From: Alphaproteobacteria bacterium
GTDB taxonomy: Bacteria; Pseudomonadota; Alphaproteobacteria; Rhodospirillales; Magnetospirillaceae
Assembly: GCA_015232025.1 (NCBI GenBank)
Contig: JADGAL010000004.1
Span: forward strand, 1-37,246
Direction: 5' to 3'
Length of the DNA: 37,246 nt
Position 1 is the first letter of the stretch. Every line of letters begins with the position of its first letter. The notes under the pieces were generated by a model. It saw nothing but the letters and a program-made list of their open reading frames with translations, ran no database searches and was not told where the DNA came from. The position numbers and the translations under genes are program-made. This document shows positions 29,518 to 37,246 of this stretch, piece by piece.

Positions 29518-30432
29518 ATGACCCGGCGGGGGGAATGGATGGACTGGGACAAGTTGCGGGTGTTTCACGCGGTCGCCGAGGCGGGCAGCTTCACGCATGC
29601 CGGCGACACGCTGAACCTGAGCCAATCGGCGGTCAGCCGCCAGATCAGCGCCCTTGAAGAGAGCCTGAGCGTGCCCCTGTTCCACCGGCACGCGCGCGGC
29701 CTGATTCTGACCGAGCAGGGTGAAATCCTGTTCCATACGGCGCGCGACGTGTTCGGCAAATTGGGCATGGCCCAGGCGCGCATCTCCGACTCGAGGGACC
29801 AGCCGCGCGGGCCGCTGAAGATCACCACCACGGTGGCCTTCGGCTCGCTGTGGCTGACCCCGAGGCTGAAGGAATTCATCGAGCTTTATCCCGAGATCGG
29901 CGTCACCGTGGTCCTGGACGACGGCGAACTCGACCTGTCGATGCGCGAAGCCGACGTCGCGATCCGCATGATGCCGCCGCGCCAGCCCGATTTGGTGCAG
30001 CGCCATTTGACCACCATGCATTATCACGTCTACGCGGCGCCGGAATATCTGAAGGTGCACGGCGTTCCGAAGACGCCCGAGGACCTCGACGACCACCGCA
30101 TCATCATCTGGGGCCAGGACGGCCGGCCGCCGGTCCATCGCGTCAACTGGCTGCTGGAAGCCGGCCTGCGCCCCAACGTGACGCGCACCCCGATTCTCAA
30201 GGTCAACAACATCTACGGGATTCTGCGCGCCGTGCAGTCCGGCCTGGGCCTCGCCGCCCTGCCCGGCTATCTGGCCGACGAGGCCACCAACATGGTCGAA
30301 GTCCTTCCCGAACTGCGCGGCCCGGCCTTCGACGCCTATTTCGTCTATCCCGAGGAGCTTAGGCACTCGAAGCGCATCGCCGTGTTCCGCGATTTCCTGA
30401 TCCGCAAGATCGGCGGCGCGCAACCCGCCTAA
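29518..30432 (+). CDS. LysR family transcriptional regulator (start may be ATG 29536)
   Basis: MDWDKLRVFHAVAEAGSFTHAGDTLNLSQSAVSRQISALEESLSVPLFHRHARGLILTEQGE. Confidence 0.94.
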   Translation: MTRRGEWMDWDKLRVFHAVAEAGSFTHAGDTLNLSQSAVSRQISALEESLSVPLFHRHARGLILTEQGEILFHTARDVFGKLGMAQARISDSRDQPRGPLKITTTVAFGSLWLTPRLKEFIELYPEIGVTVVLDDGELDLSMREADVAIRMMPPRQPDLVQRHLTTMHYHVYAAPEYLKVHGVPKTPEDLDDHRIIIWGQDGRPPVHRVNWLLEAGLRPNVTRTPILKVNNIYGILRAVQSGLGLAALPGYLADEATNMVEVLPELRGPAFDAYFVYPEELRHSKRIAVFRDFLIRKIGGAQPA

Positions 30433-30577
30433 GCCCCCGCGACTCTTTCGGGTGGGTCTTCAGCCACACGAACGTCGAATGGCCCACCAATGCCTCGGCG
30501 CATTATGCGCTACGCGCATGGGGGGCCTGCTCTTTTGTCTATGGCACCCGTCAAGACGGCGCATAAATTAGCTTATT

Positions 30578-30600
30578 GAAATATTGCTGCGCGATATTTC
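30578..30600. promoter_or_regulatory. 23-bp dyad GAAATATTGC-TGC-GCGATATTTC
   Basis: Arms match at 9/10 positions; just upstream of the candidate sRNA. Confidence 0.4.
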
Positions 30601-30603
30601 AGT

Positions 30604-30687
30604 TTCGGGTACGCCCGATAGCGTCTCCCAGACGTGAAGCCTCCCTGTTCGACTTCAGCCCCCCGGTCCTCCGGGGGGCTTCTTTTT
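30604..30687 (+). ncRNA. Candidate small RNA with CCTCCC loop and intrinsic terminator
   Basis: Successive hairpins CGGG-TACG-CCCG, CGTCT-CCC-AGACG, TGAAG-CCTCCCTGTTCGA-CTTCA, then a terminator; no credible ORF. 5' end approximate. Confidence 0.5.
30657..30687 (+). terminator. Rho-independent terminator
   Basis: AGCCCCCCGG-TCCT-CCGGGGGGCT-TCTTTTT. Confidence 0.88.
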
Positions 30688-30912
30688 CAATGGCTTGGCG
30701 GGTGGTGGTAGGGCATCCACCCCGTCCGATTCGCGGCCTATCGGGCAACTGTCGGGCAATTTGGCCCGGACGGGCGGCGGGTGAACGCCCGCGGAGTGGT
30801 ATCTCCCGAATTTCCGCCGCTTTCGCCGATTTGGCTGGCGGGGCCCAACGGCCCGACTCGCTCCGGATCGGGAGGCGACGGAAGGCGCCGCGCCAGGGCG
30901 GGATGGGGTATG

Positions 30913-31150
30913 TCAGGCGGTCCAGGGATCGATCACGGTGAGGCCGGCGGCCACGAACGGGCTCGTGTCGCGCGACGCCACCGCGAAGCCGTGCGCGGCG
31001 GCGATCGCGGCGATGTAGCCATCGGGTGTGGGGAAGCCCATTCCGACGGCGCGAGCCTTGACGGCGATCTCCGCGTAGCGCCGCGCCGCCTGCGCAGCGG
31101 GAAGTTGGTGATCGTGGCGCCGTAGAACGGCCTGTCGCGCCCGACGATCA
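30913..31150 (-). pseudogene. Truncated PIN-domain (VapC/FitB-like) toxin remnant
   Basis: RRYAEIAVKARAVGMGFPTPDGYIAAIAAAHGFAVASRDTSPFVAAGLTVIDPW is a FitB-type C-terminus; no recognisable N-terminal PIN motif in frame. Confidence 0.7.
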
Positions 31151-31264
31151 GGTTGGCCAGTCAGGTTCATGGGCATCTTCACCGGCTCCAACCGGGACAA
31201 GCATCTCGCCATCTTCGTTCTGGTTCAGGGCGTCGCGCGCCGCCTTGATGGCGAACATGGCGTT

Positions 31265-31804
31265 CAGCTCGGGCCGCCGCCCGAGAGCGTCGAAGGCGGC
31301 GAAGACGTCGTCCGGATCGAAGCGGTTGTCGGCCGCCAGCCGCTCGTTGAGCCAAACGGTGTAAGCGTCGGTGAAGGCGCGGGAGAGCTCTTCCGCGTTC
31401 TCAAGGCCATCGCGTTCTCCGAGGAGAGGGCGGCCTCCATCAAGACGTTGCTGGCCAACGACTCGGCCGCCCTCAGGAGCGAGTACATGGAGCGGTTCGA
31501 GACCGCGTTCGGGAGCCTCGAGCCGCTCCAGAAGGCCGTCCTGATCCGGCTTATCGAGCAAGGCGACAAGTTCGCGCCGTTCAGCGGCGACTCCCTGGCC
31601 GCCTACGGCCGCACCATGGGCGAGGATCCGCCGAACATCCCCGCGGTGCAGAAAGCCATCGCCGGACTGCGCGAGCAGGGCATCGTCTGGCAGCCGGCGC
31701 GCGGCGACTACGTTCTTGAGGACAGGGACATGGCCATCTGGTTTCGCTCGCGCGCGCCCGGGCAACTCGGCGTACCCGCCGTCGACCCCGACGGCGAAGG
31801 CTGA
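31265..31804 (+). pseudogene. C-terminal fragment of an AAA-type ATPase with an internal micro-inversion
   Basis: Plus strand ELFRVLKAIAFSEERAASIKTLLANDSAALRSEYMERFETAFGSLEPLQKAVLIRLIEQ...; adjoining segment reads RAFTDAYTVWLNERLAADNRFDPDDVFAAFDALGRRPEL only on the minus strand. Confidence 0.6.
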
Positions 31805-31828
31805 ACGGGCGCGGAGATATCGACCCCG

Positions 31829-34800
31829 TCAGGTCCGGTCGACTTCGAAGACCACGCTCATCGGCGCCGCCCCCGTGTGGCCGCGGTAGCGCACCGGCCC
31901 CTCATAGACGAAGGGCGCGGCCTTTCCGCCCTCCAGCTTTGTCTCGCGGACGAACAGGTGCAACGTGATGCCCAGCTTGTCGTGGTTGATGATCTCGCGG
32001 CCGCGGGCGCTGTCCGGCGTCGTCGCGTTCTGGCTTTGCCAGTGGAAGGTCGTCGCGTCGATCCAGTGGTCGAGGTAACGGTGATCCTCGGCCCTTCCCT
32101 GCTTGTTGATGGTCACCAGCAGCACGTGGACCTTCTTGTCCCTCAGCACCACGTGGCCGACGTTCCAATTGCCGGGGTTGAAGGTCTCCCCGAACAACTC
32201 GGGGATTTCTTCGCGCAGGAAGGGGCGGCCAATCGATAGATCCAGCGGATCGAGGACCGCCTTCAGGCGGGCGAAGGTGCGCATGTGCTCGTTGGCTTCG
32301 AGGTCGGCGTAGTCGGGATTGTTGGCCTTGAGGATGTAGCGCCCGTCGCGGGTCTTGGTGACGACGCGCAGGAGATACTGGTCGTCGCCGGCCTCGTCCT
32401 GGCGCTCGATGGCCATGATGCCGCCGGTGATCGACCCGGCGCTGGCCGAGGTGACCACTTCCAGCAGCAGGAGGTCGCCGTCGCGGATGGGGTTCTTGCC
32501 GCCGTTCATGGAATTGCCCGAGGCGCGGGCGATGAAATGGCGGGCGGGATCAAGGCGGCCATGGCCACTCCCCACGCCGTAGTGCTCCTCGGCATCGGCG
32601 CGGCCGGTCTTGAAGTGGCCGCAGGCGATGGGGAGGTTGGGGAAGAAGGCGAGTTCCGTGCGGGTGGGCCGGGTTCGCGTGAAGGACACCACCTCGGCCG
32701 TTGGCGTCGTGGCGGAACGACGCGCCTCATAGGCGGCGAGCCGATAGTCGACAAGCTCCTGGACCAGCGTCGACAGGATCTCGCGCTGGCCGGGATCGAC
32801 GGCGACGCTTGGCCGGAAATGGTCGCCATCCATCCGGAAGAAGCTCTTGGCGGTGGCGGCGCGGTTGCCCCCAATCCAGGCATTGACGGGATTGTCGCGC
32901 CAGTAGCGGATCCAGTCCTTGCCGGTGCCGTCTTCCGTCGCGCCCATGGTGTCGGGGAGATCGCTCAACAGCGGACGGCGGCGCCGCAGCACCTGCCACG
33001 ATCGCCTGGCGAGATCGGCCAGGACGGGTGCGGCCGACCACCCGTCCAGCTCTTGGAAGGCTTCGAGCAGGACCATCTTGAACGACTTGGTCATCGCCGT
33101 CGCCTCGACGTCGCGCAGGAACGCCCGGTGGGTTTCGGCCGCCGCGGCCTCGTCGTCGCCCAAATCGCCCATCGCCGCCACCAAGTCGAACCAACCGCCG
33201 TAGTCCTGGCGGACCCGCGACGGGCTGGCGCCGGCCCGATGGAATTCCGTCAGGGTGGGCCGGCGCCCCAGCCCGTCCCTCAGGGCGAGGTAGTCCTTGG
33301 TGGCGCCGTCGCCGTCGAGCGCCTTCAGGAACTCGATCAGTTCGAGGTCGTAATTGATGAAGCAGCCGGGCGGCAGTTCCAGCCGCCCGGCCTCGACCTT
33401 GCGCGCGAAGTCCGCCAGTTGTCGGTAGGTCGCGCCGATCTTGGCCAGCGCCTGCGGCTTGTGGAGGAAGCTTTGGTGGTTGCCGATGAAGTCGAGCGCC
33501 ACCAGGCCTTCCTTGCCGGGCGCCTTGCGCAGCCCGCGCCCGAGCTGCTGCAGGAACAGGATCTTCGATTCGGTGGGCCGCAGCATCAGCACGGTGTCGA
33601 TGCTGGGCAGGTCGACGCCCTCGTTGAAGAGGTCAACCGAGAAGATCACCTGCAGCCGCCCCTCGGCCAATCGCTCCAGCGCCTCGCCGCGACCCATGGC
33701 CGAACCCGCATAGACGGCGGCGGCGTGGACGCCGGCGGCGCGAAACTGATCGGCCATGTAATCGGCGTGCCGCTTCGAGACGCAGAAGGCGAGCGTGCGC
33801 CGCCCGGCCCGCGCCCGCCATTGCTTCAGGGCATGACGGGCGCGGGCCAGCGTGGCCAGCTTGTTGACCAGTTGCTCGGGGTCGAATCGTCCGCTGCGCC
33901 AGGGAACCTCCCGGTAATCCACCGTTTCGTCCCAGATGCCGTAGTAGTGGAAGGGCGCCAGCAGGCCGGCGGTGATCCCGGCGAACAGGTCGCAGCCATA
34001 GACCAGATTGTCGTCGCACAGCGACAGGATGTCGGATTGGTCGGTGCGGTCGGGGGTCGCGGTCAGGCCGAGCAGGAATTGGGGCGCGAAATGGCTGAGC
34101 AGCCGGCGATAGATCGGTGCGGCGGCGTGGTGGAATTCGTCGATGACGATGTAGTCGAAATGCCGGGGCGCGAATCGCTCCAGATGTGGCTTCTTTCCCA
34201 ACGTCTGGACCGAGGCGCACAGCACGTCCACTTGAGTGTCGCGGACCTGCCCGGCATAGAACCCGACCCGCGCCCGCGGGCGGATGCGCACGAAGGTCTC
34301 GGCGGCCTGGTGAAGGATTTCCTCGCGATGGGCGACGAACAGGACGCGACGGGCGGCCATTTGTTCCGCATCGAAGGCGGCCGCCCAAGTCTTGCCCAGG
34401 CCGGTGGCGAGGACGACGAGGCCACGGCGATAGCCGTCCCGCCGCGTGGCGGCCAACGCGGCGAGCGCTTCCACCTGCACCGGCGTCGGGACCGGGGGTG
34501 GCTCCCGTTCCTCGCTGCCGGGGGCGACCGCCCGGGGCTGTGGAACCCGTCGCGCCTCGTAGCGCTCGATCCAGGCGTCGGTCAACGGGACCGTGCGCCC
34601 ATCGCGGAACAGGCTTTCGAACCGCGCCCGCGCTTCGACGAAGCCGTCGTCACCGGGATAGTCGATGCGGTAGTTCCATTCCAGGCCATCGGTGAGCGCC
34701 ATGCGGCTGATGTTGCTCGAGCCGATGAAGGCGGTGCCCCGCAACCCGCCCTCCTCGCCGAAGCGGGCGAACAGGTAGGCCTTCATGTGGAAGCTGATCC

Positions 34801-35686
34801 CGGACGCCTCGAAGATACGGACCTGGGCGCCGCGCTCCCCCAGCAGCATCAGCAGCCGCAGGGCATCCGGGTCGGTGACATCCAGATAATCGCTGGTGAC
34901 CACGCGCAGCCGCGCCGGGGGGCGGGCGCGCTCTTCGTCCTCGCCGAGGGCGGCATGGAGGTCATGGAGCAGCAGGCGCAAGCCGGTGGTCTTGATGAAC
35001 GCGACCGCCAAGTCGATCTCGTCCGCTTGCGCCATCGCTCCGCACAGTTGCGGAAGGAACGGGTTGGCCCGCTCTCCCGTGAACAACTTGGCGGCGGCGA
35101 CCGGACCTCGGCGGACCAGCGCATTCAGCCATGTCTCCGTCCGACCAGGCCGCATGTCCACCGTCGTCCAGCATTCGACCCCGGCGACGTCGGGGATGCC
35201 CAAGAGCCAACCGGCAAGCCGCGCTTCGGTCGCATCGGTGAAGTGGCGTCCGCCGTCAACCCGCTCTCCGTCGCCGTACTTGAAGCTGGCGTAGAGGGTG
35301 CCGTCCGGCTTCAAAGCCGCCCACAGCCGGGCGATGGCGTCGGGAAGATCGGACTCGGGAACGTGGAGAAGACTGGCGCAGGCCCAAACGCCGTCGTATC
35401 GCGCCCGCTCGTCGACCTCGGCGAAGCGGCGGACGCGCACCGGCTGGCCGATGATTTCGGTCGCCAGACGGGCAAGCTCTTCGGAGCCATCGAAGGCGCG
35501 GACCCGAAAACCTCGCCCCAAGAAGGCGCGGCTATCGCGTCCCGAGCCGCACCCGGCGTCGAGGATAAGCCCTCCCGGCGGGATCAGGCCGAGGAAACGA
35601 TCGTGTAGTTCCGACATGTCGACGGCCACCGTCTCCTCAAGGAAGGCGGAAGCATGGGCGTCGTAGAAGGCCAGCGTGTCGGACAT
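31829..35686 (-). CDS. Putative defence fusion: SAM methyltransferase, PLD-like nuclease, SF2 helicase, S24-like segment, DUF3427-like C-terminus
   Basis: LILDAGCGSGRDSRAFL (MTase); FHMKAYLFARF...FIGSSNISRMAL (PLD); LVVLATGLGKT, DEFHHA, LLGLTATPDR, QQLGRGLRK (helicase); ASGNSMNGGKNPIRDGDLLLLE (S24-like); VHVLLVTINKQGRAEDHRYLDHWIDATTFHWQSQNATTPDSARGREIINH (DUF3427-like). Confidence 0.88.
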   Translation of the reverse strand: MSDTLAFYDAHASAFLEETVAVDMSELHDRFLGLIPPGGLILDAGCGSGRDSRAFLGRGFRVRAFDGSEELARLATEIIGQPVRVRRFAEVDERARYDGVWACASLLHVPESDLPDAIARLWAALKPDGTLYASFKYGDGERVDGGRHFTDATEARLAGWLLGIPDVAGVECWTTVDMRPGRTETWLNALVRRGPVAAAKLFTGERANPFLPQLCGAMAQADEIDLAVAFIKTTGLRLLLHDLHAALGEDEERARPPARLRVVTSDYLDVTDPDALRLLMLLGERGAQVRIFEASGISFHMKAYLFARFGEEGGLRGTAFIGSSNISRMALTDGLEWNYRIDYPGDDGFVEARARFESLFRDGRTVPLTDAWIERYEARRVPQPRAVAPGSEEREPPPVPTPVQVEALAALAATRRDGYRRGLVVLATGLGKTWAAAFDAEQMAARRVLFVAHREEILHQAAETFVRIRPRARVGFYAGQVRDTQVDVLCASVQTLGKKPHLERFAPRHFDYIVIDEFHHAAAPIYRRLLSHFAPQFLLGLTATPDRTDQSDILSLCDDNLVYGCDLFAGITAGLLAPFHYYGIWDETVDYREVPWRSGRFDPEQLVNKLATLARARHALKQWRARAGRRTLAFCVSKRHADYMADQFRAAGVHAAAVYAGSAMGRGEALERLAEGRLQVIFSVDLFNEGVDLPSIDTVLMLRPTESKILFLQQLGRGLRKAPGKEGLVALDFIGNHQSFLHKPQALAKIGATYRQLADFARKVEAGRLELPPGCFINYDLELIEFLKALDGDGATKDYLALRDGLGRRPTLTEFHRAGASPSRVRQDYGGWFDLVAAMGDLGDDEAAAAETHRAFLRDVEATAMTKSFKMVLLEAFQELDGWSAAPVLADLARRSWQVLRRRRPLLSDLPDTMGATEDGTGKDWIRYWRDNPVNAWIGGNRAATAKSFFRMDGDHFRPSVAVDPGQREILSTLVQELVDYRLAAYEARRSATTPTAEVVSFTRTRPTRTELAFFPNLPIACGHFKTGRADAEEHYGVGSGHGRLDPARHFIARASGNSMNGGKNPIRDGDLLLLEVVTSASAGSITGGIMAIERQDEAGDDQYLLRVVTKTRDGRYILKANNPDYADLEANEHMRTFARLKAVLDPLDLSIGRPFLREEIPELFGETFNPGNWNVGHVVLRDKKVHVLLVTINKQGRAEDHRYLDHWIDATTFHWQSQNATTPDSARGREIINHDKLGITLHLFVRETKLEGGKAAPFVYEGPVRYRGHTGAAPMSVVFEVDRT

Positions 35687-35814
35687 CGGGACGAAAGGTA
35701 CAGCGGCCTGGCCGACATGCAACCCGCATTCGCCGCGCGACGCCCGCCCCGCTCAATCTTTGAAGGGCGGCGACCGGGATTGTCGTTGCCCGGCGGCGTC
35801 CGACGCGTCAAGAA

Positions 35815-37017
35815 TTGGCGCTCCCGCCGACAGAAAGGAATCGCTTGCCGCCCGCGCCGGACACCATCGCGCTGATCCTGCCGCCCGCCGAGGTGGACCC
35901 CCACGGCGCGCTGCGCTTCGCGACCGGGACCTACGGGGCGGCGTTCCAGGCGATCGGCCGGAGAACGGCGACGTTCGATCTGGCCGCACTGGACGCCGGC
36001 ATGATCGAGGCGCTGCGGTCGCCCCGCATCGAGGCGGTGTTCAGCGATGGCGGCTGGATTCATGGACAGGTGGCGTTCGGCGAAGCGGGCGGGCCGGCGC
36101 GGCCGCTGGGCGATCTGGTCGGCAAGCCGACGATCGTCCTGATCAGCGACAGCCCCTACAACCAGTGGATGGAGCCCATCCTGGGGCACCGCCGAGCGGA
36201 CCAGACCACCATCTTCATCGACCCCGATTTCGCGGCGCAGTGGGGGCGGTGGACGGACGAGGTCGGAACGCACCAAACCTACGTTCCCGCCTGTCCCGAT
36301 CTGGGACCCGGCCCGCCGGAGTCCGAGCGGTCGATCGGCATCCTGGTCGTGGCCTCGACCCGTCCGCCCGACCTCGACCGCGCGCGCGCCCTGGGCCGAC
36401 TGACCGGCGACGACGTGCCCCGGCTGTTCGATTCCCTGGCCGAGGCCTGCCTGTCGGATGGCTCGCGCCCCTTCAGCGTCCTCTGCGACGAGGTTTTCCG
36501 GTCGCTGGATGTGCGCCTGGATCACAGGTCCCCGGCGACCCGTTTCCTGTTGTGCTCGGTCGACCAGTTCGTGCGCAACCGGCGCCGGCTGAGCATGATC
36601 GAGCGGCTGTCCGATCGTCCGATCACGCTGGTCGGAGGCGGCGCCGGCCCCACGCACCCCGACACCCGCGTCGTGGGTCCGATGCCGTACCCGCGGCTTG
36701 TCGAATATTATCGCCGCGCCCGTTGCGTGGTCGTTTCGCCGCCTTATTCGGGCGCCATCACCGAGCGCGTGATCCATCCCATGGCGGCGGGCGCCGTGGT
36801 CGTCGCGCCGCCGACCAGCCTGAGCGACCGCGTGCTTGGACGCGACCGGCTGTTCGTGACCGCCAGGGCCGACTTCGCCGATCTGGGCGCCTGCCTCGAA
36901 CGCGCCCTGGACCCGGTGGCGCGAACGGCGATGGCCGACGCGGCGCTGGCCGAGGCGCGGCGTCGGTTCTCGCCGGTCGCCACGGTGCGGCGCTTCCTGG
37001 GCGAGCCGGATGGCTGA
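35815..37017 (+). CDS. Glycosyltransferase-like protein (CgeB/GT4-like C-terminal domain); start uncertain
   Basis: SIGILVVASTRPP...ITLVGGGAGPTHPDTRVVGPMPYPRLVEYYRRARCVVVSPPYSGAITERVIHPMAAGAVVVAPPTSLSD. Confidence 0.65.
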   Translation: MALPPTERNRLPPAPDTIALILPPAEVDPHGALRFATGTYGAAFQAIGRRTATFDLAALDAGMIEALRSPRIEAVFSDGGWIHGQVAFGEAGGPARPLGDLVGKPTIVLISDSPYNQWMEPILGHRRADQTTIFIDPDFAAQWGRWTDEVGTHQTYVPACPDLGPGPPESERSIGILVVASTRPPDLDRARALGRLTGDDVPRLFDSLAEACLSDGSRPFSVLCDEVFRSLDVRLDHRSPATRFLLCSVDQFVRNRRRLSMIERLSDRPITLVGGGAGPTHPDTRVVGPMPYPRLVEYYRRARCVVVSPPYSGAITERVIHPMAAGAVVVAPPTSLSDRVLGRDRLFVTARADFADLGACLERALDPVARTAMADAALAEARRRFSPVATVRRFLGEPDG

Positions 37018-37246
37018 GCCCACCATCCTGCTCACCAGCGCCGGCAGCCTGGTCGCCTTCGCCATCCTGCGCTGTCTGGAGGGAATGCGCGGCGAGCTGA
37101 CCATCGTCGGCGCGAACAGCGTGGCGGCGCCCATCGCCTTCGCCTGCGACCGGCTGTACCGCGTTCCGCCCACCGCCGACGCGCCCGCCCACGAGGCGGG
37201 CCTGCGCGAGGTGCTGGCGCGGGAGAGGCCGCGCCTCGTGCTGCCC
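37010..37246 (+). CDS. N-terminus of an ATP-grasp / carbamoyl-phosphate-synthase-like protein (partial at window end)
   Basis: MAEPTILLTSAGSLVAFAILRCLEGMRGELTIVGANSVAAPIAFACDRLYRVPPTADAPAHEAGLREVLARERPRLVLP; overlaps the upstream stop. Confidence 0.6.
   Translation, partial: MAEPTILLTSAGSLVAFAILRCLEGMRGELTIVGANSVAAPIAFACDRLYRVPPTADAPAHEAGLREVLARERPRLVLP

Noticed and set aside
30635-30660. tRNA-like GTTCGA T-loop
   Set aside because: No matching T-stem, anticodon arm or acceptor stem; better explained by the sRNA hairpins.
32285-35608. 1107-aa plus-strand ORF opposite the helicase fusion
   Set aside because: Shadow ORF; the minus strand carries all conserved motifs.

Overview
GC-rich alphaproteobacterial chromosomal window, probably Rhodospirillales/Magnetospirillum-like (inferred from gene content only). 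Core genes: carAB, greA, divK, rpmG, a thiol-peroxidase/trxB/LysR cluster, an Lrp-type regulator, a CHASE hybrid histidine kinase and an HPP membrane protein. A redox/NO-type block has two tandem Crp/Fnr regulators, a DUF2249 protein, a polytopic membrane protein and a hemerythrin. A 2-oxoacid:acceptor oxidoreductase operon has its ferredoxin fused to a GltD-like flavoprotein. Accessory content: three different IS elements, an AbiEii-type nucleotidyltransferase pair, a decayed RiPP radical-SAM maturase, TA/ATPase debris with a micro-inversion, and a 1285-aa fusion of methyltransferase, PLD, SF2 helicase, S24-like and DUF3427-like regions. Most notable by direct reading: (i) the IS110/IS1111-type element sits inside a REP palindrome, and its 3' non-coding segment carries four short matches to its own target and ends, in the pattern expected of a bridge RNA/seekRNA; (ii) the giant putative defence fusion; (iii) two candidate small RNAs with CCUCC-type loops and strong terminators, one beside a perfect TGTGA-N6-TCACA site. 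No database search or folding program was run.
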